The notes beneath the pieces were generated by a model. The model did no database searches. It saw only the letters and a program-made list of their open reading frames with translations, and had not been told where the DNA came from. The position numbers and the translations under genes were made by a program. Below, piece after piece: positions 1 to 8,139 of a stretch of DNA of 19,888 bases; position 1 is the first letter of the stretch; every line of letters begins with the position of its first letter. The DNA comes from Chlamydiota bacterium (GTDB taxonomy: Bacteria > Chlamydiota > Chlamydiia > Chlamydiales > SLFE01): assembly GCA_011065065.1 (NCBI GenBank), contig JAAKFL010000014.1, forward strand, positions 1-19,888. The letters run 5' to 3'.

Positions 1-46
1 GAAAAAGATGTGTAAAATTGTAAGGGCAAGCCTTCGCACTCCGAAA

Positions 47-3000
47 CTACTCAGTAGGATTCAAAACGTCGACTACAGAGTCTTGCGGCGTATGAATAAA
101 TTTTGACGCGATATATCCCATCGGGCGATTAATCAACCTCATCTCGCGGAATATCGCACGCGCATTCTTCTGAAGTTCCTTATCCTTGACATCTTCTTTA
201 AGTGGTCGGAATTTCTCTTTAACTAGAAGATCCAAACTTTCCCTAATCAACTTACGTAAGAAGAAATTAAAATCATCTCGATCAGAAGCTTCAAGTAACT
301 CGCGAGCGACACTTTTTGCCTTTCGGGCAATGATCAAACTAACAATCCAAATCAAAGGTGCAAACAAGATTCTAAAAGGTAATGTCTTGAATAATGACGG
401 AATTGATGAAAGGATTTTCAAGAATACAAACTTGGTTGTCGCATCCTCAATTTCCCTCTTAATCCCATCTTCATCCAGAGCTAAGAAAGGCCTTCTATCG
501 GTTATTTCACCCGTCATGGCATCACACTGATTCAAAAGAAAGTTCAATATCAGCTTCTTTCTTTCTTGTGGATCCTCTAAAGCATTAATTTCTGAAATAA
601 TAGATTTTCTTACGAAATTCCAAGTACTTTCTTGAATACTAGGATCTACTGGAAGGTCATCTTTTCCATTCAGAAACGCAATGTCAAGAATTTGATCCGC
701 TAAAGTATCGGCAAAGTTCTCAATGTCTCGATATTCATCAAGGTTCAACTCATCCTTTAAGTAGGCTGCTGTTAAATCAGACACTTTGACCACAGCTTTT
801 CCGATAAATGTTGGATCCTCGAAAACATGAGGCATTGCATCGACAACATGATTCAAAATGCTTCTTATTGTACCTTTTGCAACCTGATTGACAACAGCAT
901 CTTCTTGACCCAGCTCGTTCGCAGCCAAACTGTAAGCCCCATTAATCAAAAGTTGATGAAGAAAATCAAGGATACCGGGAGTATCATCCATCCATGACAG
1001 ATAATCTGCATGATGATTCAAATACTTAACACCGTAGTCTAAAAGCCCAACCTCTAATCGAATCGCAGTTTCAGGATCAGAATTTTCACGTGGAACTGTT
1101 GAGTAACGCTCCAGAGCTTTCATCAATTCAAGAGACTGCACAATAACCTCAAAGTAGGGATCCAGCAACCCTTTGAGCTGTTTACTTATTTTTTCACTAA
1201 TGGCTTCATAGGTCGCTGTTCTTTCAGAAATCCGTGGTAAAATCAATGGTAATGCCGCTTCTGTCTGGTCAGGTGGCAAAAGGACTTCCACAATTTTATT
1301 GGATAGATTGAGAATCACTTCGTCTCGTGACGCTCCACCAACCAATTCTTCGCAGGCATTTTCAAATTGAACAAGAATCCCTTTTAATAACGACTCTGCT
1401 TTTGCTTCGAAGGTTGCCCCTTCAGCATTCTGAAGAACTACTTGTGCCAATAGTGGCGCTAAATCCTTCAATAAATCATCCGCAAACTTCACTTCAGTAT
1501 CATCCGTCGATAAACTAGGATTCTTCATTTCCTTAAAAGCCGCCCCAATCCCATGTGTAATTAGGCAAGTTTCGGTTGGCTTATCAAATGAGGATAGAAT
1601 CGAATCAACGATTGTATCTAAGAAGGTTAATAGAGCCTCTCCTTTTTCATCGTCTAAAGTCCTTAAATAGGCTCGTGCCGCATCGACTTGGTCTTGATGA
1701 TCTGATTTAAAGAAGTTCATATCCTCAGAAAGGTTGGCAAGTTCATGCGCTAGGCTCCCTGAACTCACTCTAAGTAATGTCATCAATTCTTGTTCTAACT
1801 CTTTAGAAAACTTACCGTTCAATTTCTCACGAATAAATTTATTGATCACTTTATTTGCACAAGGAACCATCACAAGGTCAAACATGAGTTGCTTCAATTC
1901 TTCTCTGCCCCCCAAGTCAACAACAGTCTTGAAACGCGATGACCAATCTACCTCATCAATGGAAACAGTCTCTAGATACTCTAACTTTTCACCGAAATTA
2001 ATTACCTCTGCTTCTTCGCCCGTCAGACGAGCAATCCTTCTTTCAACCTGGTCGAATAATCTCTCAAATTTTTCAATTTTTTTCTGGATATCAATATTTG
2101 TTTCTTTTTCACGCAACTTGTATTTTTTTTTATCAAGCGATTCGAGACGCTGACGAAGCACTTCAAGAATAAAGGTGTTTTGAAGTTCGACTACACGGGT
2201 ATCAGGTTTCTCATAAAGATCCCGTAAATCACTTAAGATATCTCTAGACGCTAGAATTTCACTCTCCAAAATTGTCATAAAGGGATCGAGTGCTTCTTTT
2301 GTTTTCTCCTGTAATGTCTCTGTTTCATCATCAAAATCAACCAAGCTTCCAAAAATAATAGATTTGAAATCATCTAAAAGGGGTTTCTGTTTAACTATCT
2401 GCTCCGAAACGACATTATTGACAACTCGTTTAAGAAGGACATTCATAGTTTTAGGAAAAAGAGGAAGTCCGTTTTCGTCTTTAACCGCATCAAATAAGAT
2501 TTCCAATTTACACATAAAATTCTCTTTATGTAGATTGACCTCCTTGGCAACGGTCTCATTAATCGATTTAGAAATCAGTAACTCTTCTAAGTTTGCAAAT
2601 TGAGGTTTTGCTTTGATCTCATCAGCTTCTTGCGAGAGCTCCCGATAATAGGTAAAATACTTCACAAGGAAATTCACAACCTCATCTTTGAAGTAGAGGC
2701 TAATCCCTTTTTTCACCGGAACCTTTTTAAACCACAAAATACCACTGTTGATACCACTGTTGTCAATCAAATCATCGAGGAAGAGTTTCATCAAAGCTTC
2801 TGCTTCTCTTTGAATTTCTTCATCGCTTCCAGACCTAATTTTATCGAGTCTGCTGGTCACTTCACTGAAAATATGATTGATTACAGCCGTCATCAACTCT
2901 TCTGAACTATCAAATGATTCTCTTCCCTCTTCATCCAAAATCTTCTGGCCAATTGAAAGAAAAATCACACCCGCCAGATGTTTAAGATATTTAGCCATGC

Positions 3001-3361
3001 AATCATCTTGTAAATATTGTAAATAGGAAGCATAACCTGCAAGAAATGTCCCCTCTAAACCTCCTTCCTCTGCCATGTGTTGAAGGAAATCAATCACTTT
3101 ATTTACAAAAATAGAACACTTATTATCCGAGGAGATTGCTTCTAAACGATTTTGCAAACTGTCAATTTTTTTCTGACCCGGATTCAAGGCAGCAACAACA
3201 ACACCGGCTAAATCTCCGTGACCTCGCAAATATGCCCACGTACGGCCATACACGCTAGGTTCAGGTTTTTCATATGTTTGCGGCTCAAATTCTTTTGCCA
3301 CTGAACCATCAAAAAATAGATTGATCTCATCATCAAATTTATATGAGCCAAAAATATACAT
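47..3361 (-). CDS. Large helical protein of unknown function, single C-terminal membrane segment
   Basis: I do not recognise this 1104-residue protein. It has no signal peptide and reads as almost entirely charged, leucine-rich alpha helix, with many E/K/D-rich amphipathic stretches (for example around residues 380-450) that suggest coiled coil or helical bundles. The only clear hydrophobic segment is near the C-terminus, about residues 995-1012 (core IWIVSLIIA), followed by a basic patch and a soluble tail of about 90 residues. That fits a protein tail-anchored in a membrane, with a large N-terminal body on one side. The start is supported by an AGAGGA ribosome-binding site at 3367-3372 and a TATAAT box (minus strand) at 3394-3399. 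It lies 146 bp downstream of putP on the same strand but probably has its own promoter. It could be a secreted effector or an inner-membrane scaffold; nothing in the sequence decides. The gene is certain, the function is not. Confidence 0.85.
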   Translation of the reverse strand: MYIFGSYKFDDEINLFFDGSVAKEFEPQTYEKPEPSVYGRTWAYLRGHGDLAGVVVAALNPGQKKIDSLQNRLEAISSDNKCSIFVNKVIDFLQHMAEEGGLEGTFLAGYASYLQYLQDDCMAKYLKHLAGVIFLSIGQKILDEEGRESFDSSEELMTAVINHIFSEVTSRLDKIRSGSDEEIQREAEALMKLFLDDLIDNSGINSGILWFKKVPVKKGISLYFKDEVVNFLVKYFTYYRELSQEADEIKAKPQFANLEELLISKSINETVAKEVNLHKENFMCKLEILFDAVKDENGLPLFPKTMNVLLKRVVNNVVSEQIVKQKPLLDDFKSIIFGSLVDFDDETETLQEKTKEALDPFMTILESEILASRDILSDLRDLYEKPDTRVVELQNTFILEVLRQRLESLDKKKYKLREKETNIDIQKKIEKFERLFDQVERRIARLTGEEAEVINFGEKLEYLETVSIDEVDWSSRFKTVVDLGGREELKQLMFDLVMVPCANKVINKFIREKLNGKFSKELEQELMTLLRVSSGSLAHELANLSEDMNFFKSDHQDQVDAARAYLRTLDDEKGEALLTFLDTIVDSILSSFDKPTETCLITHGIGAAFKEMKNPSLSTDDTEVKFADDLLKDLAPLLAQVVLQNAEGATFEAKAESLLKGILVQFENACEELVGGASRDEVILNLSNKIVEVLLPPDQTEAALPLILPRISERTATYEAISEKISKQLKGLLDPYFEVIVQSLELMKALERYSTVPRENSDPETAIRLEVGLLDYGVKYLNHHADYLSWMDDTPGILDFLHQLLINGAYSLAANELGQEDAVVNQVAKGTIRSILNHVVDAMPHVFEDPTFIGKAVVKVSDLTAAYLKDELNLDEYRDIENFADTLADQILDIAFLNGKDDLPVDPSIQESTWNFVRKSIISEINALEDPQERKKLILNFLLNQCDAMTGEITDRRPFLALDEDGIKREIEDATTKFVFLKILSSIPSLFKTLPFRILFAPLIWIVSLIIARKAKSVARELLEASDRDDFNFFLRKLIRESLDLLVKEKFRPLKEDVKDKELQKNARAIFREMRLINRPMGYIASKFIHTPQDSVVDVLNPTE

Positions 3362-3393
3362 GAATTTCCTCTATATTGTTATATTATGAACCT

Positions 3394-3399
3394 ATTATA
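3394..3399 (-). promoter_or_regulatory. -10 box of the 1104-residue protein gene
   Basis: A perfect TATAAT reads on the minus strand. It predicts a transcription start about 26 bases before the ATG at 3361, leaving room for the AGAGGA ribosome-binding site at 3367-3372. The region expected to hold a -35 box is AT-rich without a clear TTGACA. Confidence 0.4.
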
Positions 3400-3507
3400 C
3401 CGATTACGTATAAAGAATATATTAAGGAAAAGGGAGAAAAACCCAAAAAAATTCCCTATTTCATGTCTAATTCAATGAAAAGAATATAATATTTTTTTAA
3501 AAATCGT

Positions 3508-5004
3508 TCAAATAATTACTTTACTCATTCGGCTATTATCAGAGCTTTTAAAATAATTTTTTGAATTTTCGTGATTTATCTTCTCATTTTTTCTCGTCAT
3601 TTTTGAAACAATGAGAATCGAGATCAAGCTGAGTGTGAACGCGGGGACCATCGGAGGGATCACAAATGTAGTGAAATAGGGGTTCATGAGGTCCCAAGTC
3701 CCTGCCAAAACTCCCCCCACAATAATCCCTGCTAGGGCTCCGTACCGATTGACCGATGTTGAGTAAAGAGAGGTCAAGACAAGAGGACCGAAGGCACTAC
3801 CGAGGCCTCCCCATGCATAAAAGACAGCTCCTGTGACCGTAGCGCTTTTGCTGGTTGCGAATATAAAAGCGAGAATTCCGATAAACACCACACTGGTTCT
3901 TGAGATTTTCAGGAGCTCACTCGATTCCGCCTGACGTCGGTAATAACGCTTGTATAAATCCTCGGTAATCACCGAAGCACAGACCAGAATCTGGGAATCC
4001 ATTGTGGAAATATTCGCAGCCAAGACCGCACATAAAATAATTCCACCAATAAAAGGATGAAAGAGTGACTTCACCATATCGACAAAAACAAGCTCCCCAT
4101 TCGCCAATCCTTCCGGAAAATAACCTATTCCTACCACTCCAACAAAAATAGCGCCGCCCAAAGCCAAAAATTGCCAAGTCATCCCCAAGAATTTCGCTTT
4201 CCAGATCTCTGAAACATCCCGAATTCCCATAAATTTGGTGATGATGTGGGGCTGGCCAAAATATCCCAGTCCCCAACCGAGAACAATCATGATAATCGAA
4301 ACAAAAGAATATGTGGAATAATCATCCATTATCTGCAGAGAAATCCCTTGAGAAGCTGCATTTGAAATCACAGAGCCTATTCCCCCAATTTTTGACAAAG
4401 CAACCAATGGAACCATCAAAACCATAAACAAAAGAAAGAATCCTTGGAAGAGATCGGTCCAAGCCACTGCGACAAAACCTCCGACAAACGTATAGGCAAT
4501 CACCACACTGACCGCAATGACAATTCCCACATAGAAGTTGATCGAGAACAATGATTCAAACAGATATCCCATGGCAATCAAACCTGCTGACAAATAGCAA
4601 GTTAAAAACACAAGTGACAAAAAAGCAGTCACTAAACGTATCGTGCCGGACTCATCCCGAAATCTCTTTTCGAAAAACGTCGAAAGAGTATTACTTTTGT
4701 ATTCTTCCGTTAAGGTACGTAGCTTAGGGGCCACAAACTGCCAGTTCAAAAACATCCCGATTAGAAGACCCAGAGCCATCCAAATGTGAGGGATTCCTCC
4801 GATAAAAATCGCTGCAGGCATCGCCATGAACAGCCATGCGCTCATATCGGAAGCGTGAGCGGATAAAGCTGTCAGCCAAAAGTTTAATGAACGGTTCCCT
4901 AAAATGAAGTCCACCTCGGTCTGGCTTTTCTTATGGGAAAAAAGACCAATAGCTAAAAGAATGCTAAAATAAATGGCAAACGAAAAGATAACCTGATAGT
5001 GCAT
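3508..5004 (-). CDS. putP: Sodium/proline symporter, PutP type
   Basis: This is a sodium:solute symporter (SSS family) that imports proline with Na+ across the inner membrane. The protein is hydrophobic throughout, with about 12-13 membrane segments. Counted from the upstream ATG at 5019, it carries ASDMSAW with Asp58 and Ser60, matching E. coli PutP Asp55/Ser57. It also has the family signature ending TFVGGFVAVAWTD (residues 177-189) and the Na2-site pair Ser338-Thr339 in AANISTMDS, matching Ser340/Thr341, followed by ITEDLYK. The ATG at 5019 has no ribosome-binding site and lies about where transcription should begin. The ATG at 5004 has GGAG nine bases upstream and gives 498 residues, close to the 502 of E. 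coli, so I chose it. For an intracellular bacterium, proline uptake from the host is the likely use. Substrate is inferred from family resemblance. Confidence 0.9.
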   Translation of the reverse strand: MHYQVIFSFAIYFSILLAIGLFSHKKSQTEVDFILGNRSLNFWLTALSAHASDMSAWLFMAMPAAIFIGGIPHIWMALGLLIGMFLNWQFVAPKLRTLTEEYKSNTLSTFFEKRFRDESGTIRLVTAFLSLVFLTCYLSAGLIAMGYLFESLFSINFYVGIVIAVSVVIAYTFVGGFVAVAWTDLFQGFFLLFMVLMVPLVALSKIGGIGSVISNAASQGISLQIMDDYSTYSFVSIIMIVLGWGLGYFGQPHIITKFMGIRDVSEIWKAKFLGMTWQFLALGGAIFVGVVGIGYFPEGLANGELVFVDMVKSLFHPFIGGIILCAVLAANISTMDSQILVCASVITEDLYKRYYRRQAESSELLKISRTSVVFIGILAFIFATSKSATVTGAVFYAWGGLGSAFGPLVLTSLYSTSVNRYGALAGIIVGGVLAGTWDLMNPYFTTFVIPPMVPAFTLSLISILIVSKMTRKNEKINHENSKNYFKSSDNSRMSKVII

Positions 5005-5022
5005 AAGGTGCCACTCCATTAT

Positions 5023-5050
5023 TATTTATTAGTATTAAGGTTAGGGTCAA
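5023..5050 (-). promoter_or_regulatory. Candidate promoter of putP
   Basis: On the minus strand there is TTGACC (5045-5050), a 16-base spacer and TAAATA (5023-5028). Transcription would begin near 5016. That excludes the ATG at 5019 and leaves a short leader holding the GGAG used by the ATG at 5004. The -10 box is weak. Confidence 0.35.
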
Positions 5051-5098
5051 TACCGGAAGATAGAGATTGAGGTAATTTTTATAAAGTACTTTTTTTTT

Positions 5099-5186
5099 AG
5101 GATATACAGGATCGTAAAACGGCAAGATAGACAGGATATACGAGAGTTATCCTGTCTATCTTGCGGTTCACCATCCTGTATATCCT
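5099..5186. repeat. Nested palindrome of GATATACAGGAT type between divergent putP and trxB
   Basis: The outer arms AGGATATACAGGAT (5099-5112) and its exact complement (5173-5186) enclose a second perfect 17-bp stem, GCAAGATAGACAGGATA (5122-5138) with 5148-5164, around a 9-base loop. Each arm contains two near-identical 12-mers, GATATACAGGAT and GATAGACAGGAT, about 25 bases apart. The palindrome is bordered by runs of T on both sides (5091-5098 and 5188-5194). It lies between divergent promoters, so it is not at the 3' end of a gene. It resembles a dispersed palindromic repeat that, from memory, turns up in intergenic DNA of unrelated bacteria; copy number here is unknown. Confidence 0.85.
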
Positions 5187-5205
5187 GTTTTTTTCATGAC
5201 GAAGG

Positions 5206-5234
5206 TTGAGATTTTGTTCACGATAAGGCACAAT
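5206..5234 (+). promoter_or_regulatory. Weak candidate promoter of trxB
   Basis: TTGAGA (5206-5211), a 17-base spacer and CACAAT (5229-5234) precede an AGGAG ribosome-binding site at 5246-5250 and the ATG at 5260. The spacing is right, but the -10 box departs from consensus. Confidence 0.3.
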
Positions 5235-5259
5235 GTCCCTAAAATAGGAGTGCCATAAT

Positions 5260-6234
5260 ATGGAAAAAACAAAAGTTGTCATTATTGGATCGGGCCCGGC
5301 TGGTTATACAGCGGCACTCTATGCGGCGAGAGCGAATTTAGAACCTGTGATGTTTGAAGGTTTCTTTTCTGGACCTGCTGGCGGGCAACTCATGACAACA
5401 ACAGATGTCGAAAATTATCCCGGATTTCCTGAAGGAGTGACCGGACCTGAGTTAATGGAGCTGTTTTGCAAACAGGCTCAACGTTTTGGAACTGTGATGC
5501 ATCGTGAAGATGTGGAATCGGTTGATCTTTCAAAACGGCCTTTTATCGTAAACGGAAAAAATCGCTCTTATGAAGCGGAATCTTTGATCATTGCCACGGG
5601 CGCTACAGCAAAGAAATTGGATATCCCAGGAACGCGAGAAGGTGAGTTCTGGCAAAAAGGGGTGACCGCTTGTGCTGTATGTGATGGAGCCATGCCCATT
5701 TTTCGCAACAAGCCCTTGTTTGTGATTGGCGGAGGTGACTCTGCTTGTGAAGAGGGGCTCTTTTTGACAAAGTATGGAAGCCACGTGTATGTGGTTCATC
5801 GTCGAGATGAATTACGCGCCTCAAAAATTATGGGAGATCGTCTGATCAATCATCCCTCCACAACTGTGATTTGGGATCATGTCATTGAAAAAGTTGAAGG
5901 CAGCAAAGTCGTGGAAAAAGTGACGCTCAAAAACGTCAAGACAGGTGAAGAGGCTGTGCATGAGGCTGGGGGTGTCTTTTTTGCCATTGGGCATACTCCG
6001 AATACAGCCTTTTTGGATAACCAAATTGGTTTGCATGATAATGGCTATATTAAAATTGTTCCTGGAACTTCTATTACAAATATGGAAGGAGTCTTTGCTG
6101 CGGGTGATTGCCACGACCACGTTTATCGGCAGGCGGTGACGGCTGCAGGTAGTGGATGCATGGCGGCACTCGAGGCCGAACGATGGCTTTCCGCCCAAGA
6201 AACTTCACACGAACCAGAAAGTGTACACAGCTGA
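5260..6234 (+). CDS. trxB: Thioredoxin reductase (NADPH)
   Basis: This FAD enzyme passes electrons from NADPH to oxidised thioredoxin in the cytoplasm. The 324-residue length is normal for the low-molecular-weight type. The FAD motif GSGPAG is at residues 10-15. The redox dithiol Cys138-Ala-Val-Cys141, followed by Asp, lies inside the NADPH domain as in E. coli. The NADPH motif GGGDSA is at 157-162, and the phosphate-binding HRRDELRA at 180-187. The second FAD motif is GVFAAGDCHD around residues 278-287. AGGAG at 5246-5250 supports the ATG. The last base of its stop codon is the first base of the next gene's ATG, so the two are probably co-transcribed and translationally coupled. Its closeness to acpS resembles the trxB-acpS neighbourhood of Chlamydia. 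Confidence 0.97.
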   Translation: MEKTKVVIIGSGPAGYTAALYAARANLEPVMFEGFFSGPAGGQLMTTTDVENYPGFPEGVTGPELMELFCKQAQRFGTVMHREDVESVDLSKRPFIVNGKNRSYEAESLIIATGATAKKLDIPGTREGEFWQKGVTACAVCDGAMPIFRNKPLFVIGGGDSACEEGLFLTKYGSHVYVVHRRDELRASKIMGDRLINHPSTTVIWDHVIEKVEGSKVVEKVTLKNVKTGEEAVHEAGGVFFAIGHTPNTAFLDNQIGLHDNGYIKIVPGTSITNMEGVFAAGDCHDHVYRQAVTAAGSGCMAALEAERWLSAQETSHEPESVHS

Positions 6235-7055
6235 TGAAAAAAAGTGTCATTCTGCTCCTCTTCGCCATCTTCTGTATACAGTTAGGAGAGGCCACTCATT
6301 TTAGACCTTGGCTAGGGCCGGATCTTCAACCCATTGCCACGGGTAAGTATACGGTGCAGAAATACGAATGGGTCGATATTGACAATCACGCCACTCGCTT
6401 TTGTTCTTTTGATAACTTTGTGAATCTCGGAGCCTACATTCCTTATGCTCCCTATAGCCTTGAAATAGAAGTCAACACAGCCAGCACCACCACAAATGCC
6501 TATGGTTGGAATGATGCGATTGTCACCGGGCGGTATCAATTGATGGATGATGTTTCGGGAGAAAATTACGTCAGCGCAGTAGCAGGAGCCAGCATTTCCA
6601 AAGCTCGACCCAAGTTTGTACGCGACATTAACACCTTTCATCATGGGACTTGGGAGTATTCTCTCCATGGCGCAATAGGGAAAGAGGTCCCTTGCGGTCC
6701 TACATGGGGTCAAAGAGCCTGGGGGCTTTTCGGTTTGGGTTGGGCGAATGAAGGGTCCTTGTGGATGGCGGCTCATGCCGAGTATGAACGCAATGCATGC
6801 GATCGGTATTGGTATGGAGCCTTCTTGACCGGTCTTTTTGGATTTGGTGATCAGATTCTTGTGATCGATACCTTTGCGGGATATGGCCCGATCAATCATC
6901 ATTCACTTGATTTAGGAGGATATTTTGCCTATTCCTTCTGGGAAAGCGGAGTCATCAAAGTGAAGTATTCGTTCCGCGTTTGGGCAGAGAATTATCCCGC
7001 GTATGTCAATCTTGCTACGATTGAGTTTCAGTTTCCTTTCGGTACGGGTATTTAG
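6234..7055 (+). CDS. Secreted, probably outer-membrane beta-barrel protein
   Basis: I do not recognise a named family. The 273-residue product starts with a clear Sec signal peptide (MKKSVILLLF...GEA, likely cut near residue 20), with no lipobox before Cys14. The mature part is rich in Trp, Tyr, Phe and Gly in alternating patterns typical of beta strands. It ends in alternating aromatic/hydrophobic residues (ATIEFQFPFGTGI), as barrel proteins often do. Three cysteines remain after processing (57, 154, 189). The start chosen is the ATG overlapping the trxB stop as TGATG; reading frame upstream of it is trxB DNA and is not expected to be used. No separate ribosome-binding site is visible, which fits coupling to trxB. 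A porin-like or adhesive surface protein is plausible but inferred. Confidence 0.8.
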   Translation: MKKSVILLLFAIFCIQLGEATHFRPWLGPDLQPIATGKYTVQKYEWVDIDNHATRFCSFDNFVNLGAYIPYAPYSLEIEVNTASTTTNAYGWNDAIVTGRYQLMDDVSGENYVSAVAGASISKARPKFVRDINTFHHGTWEYSLHGAIGKEVPCGPTWGQRAWGLFGLGWANEGSLWMAAHAEYERNACDRYWYGAFLTGLFGFGDQILVIDTFAGYGPINHHSLDLGGYFAYSFWESGVIKVKYSFRVWAENYPAYVNLATIEFQFPFGTGI

Positions 7056-7072
7056 CATTAAATCGGATATTA

Positions 7073-7106
7073 TTTCACAGAGAACACTGAGAGGGGCACA
7101 GAGAAA
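7073..7106. repeat. Left inverted-repeat arm flanking the F-box gene (CACAGAGAACACTGAG family)
   Basis: TTTCACAGAGAACACTGAGA (7073-7092) is the exact reverse complement of 7716-7735 on the other side of the F-box gene. Similarity continues inward through GGGGCACAGAGAAA. It begins 18 bases after the stop codon of the barrel gene. The inner part resembles the AGAGGGGCAAAGACAC half-element upstream of dnaN. Confidence 0.85.
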
Positions 7107-7154
7107 TTTTTTAACTCCAAACTGCCTTTAGTAATTTAAAAAAAAGGAAAAAAT

Positions 7155-7697
7155 ATGGAATCATCTAATTTAAAAATTACAGATTTACCAAGAGAACTAT
7201 TAGTACAAATTTTTTCTCATCTGCCAAAACCTCCAACTCTCGAGCAAGCTTGGGTTTGTCGAGTATTTGCAGATATCGCTCAAGATGAATTCCTTTGGAG
7301 AAATTGGGCAGATCATTACTCAAAGCTCTATGGGATCAAATACCTTCACGTCGAAGGTGCTACCTGGAAAACCCACCAGAGATTTATAAAATTTCAAAAA
7401 TCTCTTGTATCTCGCTATTCCTTACGCATTTCACCTCCCCCTGAACACCCTAAACGCTTAAAATTTTTAACTATATTACTTAACCGTTTGAAAAAAGAAG
7501 AAGAGCGTAATTCTAGAATGGAGACATTATTAAGAAATACAACTTTCGAACTTCCACCTCTAAACATCTCTTATGTATTTGAACGTATTGATTCGGAAAC
7601 TCTATCAGCAGCTACACTTGATTTTGAACCTTTAGAAAATATTCTAGATGTACAGCCCCTAGAATCTGAATCATCTGGATGGTGTAATCTCTATTAA
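7155..7697 (+). CDS. F-box protein, probable host-directed ubiquitin-ligase effector
   Basis: The first 55 residues form a textbook F-box: TDLPRELLVQIFSHLP, then VCRVFADIAQDEFLWRNW. F-box domains bind Skp1 of eukaryotic SCF ubiquitin ligases, and bacteria have no such ligase, so the product most likely acts in the host cell after secretion. Expanded F-box families are established for amoeba-associated Chlamydiae. The remaining 125 residues, which would choose the target, are charged and helical and match no repeat type that I can see; there are no leucine-rich repeats. No Sec signal peptide is present, which suits type III secretion (inference). AAGGA just upstream of the ATG supports the start. 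The gene is visibly AT-richer than trxB or dnaN and is bracketed by perfect 20-bp inverted repeats, which suggests acquisition or mobilisation. Confidence 0.88.
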   Translation: MESSNLKITDLPRELLVQIFSHLPKPPTLEQAWVCRVFADIAQDEFLWRNWADHYSKLYGIKYLHVEGATWKTHQRFIKFQKSLVSRYSLRISPPPEHPKRLKFLTILLNRLKKEEERNSRMETLLRNTTFELPPLNISYVFERIDSETLSAATLDFEPLENILDVQPLESESSGWCNLY

Positions 7698-7700
7698 TGT

Positions 7701-7735
7701 TTCGTCCGTGCCTTTTCTCAGTGTTCTCTGTGAAA
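7701..7735. repeat. Right inverted-repeat arm flanking the F-box gene
   Basis: 7716-7735 is the exact reverse complement of 7073-7092, and 7701-7715 continues the similarity with a few mismatches. It begins just after the F-box stop codon and ends 33 bases before the 3' end of acpS, which comes in from the other direction. Confidence 0.85.
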
Positions 7736-7767
7736 AACAATCCTGTGAGATCCTAAAAATCAGCATC

Positions 7768-8136
7768 CTAAATCACGATCGCCACTGCCGTCGCATACTC
7801 TTTGCAGTGGCTTATGGTCAGCATCACCTGAACCTCACCAAAACGCTCCCGAATTTCCTCTGACAACACCACCACAGGCTCGCCATTCTGGCCTGACTGG
7901 ATCTCAATCGCCCTCATGGAGACTTCATCGCGAAATCCTGTGCCCAAGGCCTTTGAAATCGCTTCCTTGGCAGCAAAACGTCCCGCAAAACGACCAGAAC
8001 TTTCGCGATATTTTAAACAATATGACTGTTCTTTTTCGGTGAATGTTCGATCAAGAAATTTTTGACCGTAACGATCGATCAGCCGCTGAATGCGACTGAT
8101 CTCAATGATATCATTTCCTAGTCCCTTTATCGGCAT
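7768..8136 (-). CDS. acpS: Holo-[acyl-carrier-protein] synthase
   Basis: AcpS moves the phosphopantetheine arm of coenzyme A to a serine of apo-ACP, activating it for fatty-acid synthesis. The 122-residue length is typical. The Mg2+-binding Asp9 in GLGNDIIEI and Glu58 in RFAAKEAISKALGTG sit at the same positions as in E. coli AcpS. The C-terminal SHCKEYATAVAI (beginning LTISH) is the expected last motif. Its ATG lies only three bases after the stop codon of the PIN-TRAM gene and has only a weak purine-rich site (GATAAG) upstream, so translation is probably coupled to that gene. Confidence 0.96.
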   Translation of the reverse strand: MPIKGLGNDIIEISRIQRLIDRYGQKFLDRTFTEKEQSYCLKYRESSGRFAGRFAAKEAISKALGTGFRDEVSMRAIEIQSGQNGEPVVVLSEEIRERFGEVQVMLTISHCKEYATAVAIVI

Positions 8137-8139
8137 TTC

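Noticed and set aside
186..2905. Open frames on the plus strand opposite the 1104-residue gene (186-530, 1327-1518, 1734-2153, 2364-2603, 2600-2905)
   Set aside because: They are antisense to a long, well-supported gene, have low-complexity Ser/Leu-rich translations and no ribosome-binding sites.
5099..5194. Rho-independent terminator (strong hairpin followed by seven T)
   Set aside because: No plus-strand gene ends upstream of it; it lies between divergent genes, so it is listed as a palindromic repeat.
5821..6198. Minus-strand frames inside trxB (5530-5824 and 5821-6198)
   Set aside because: They are antisense shadows of a highly conserved gene, with no start signals.
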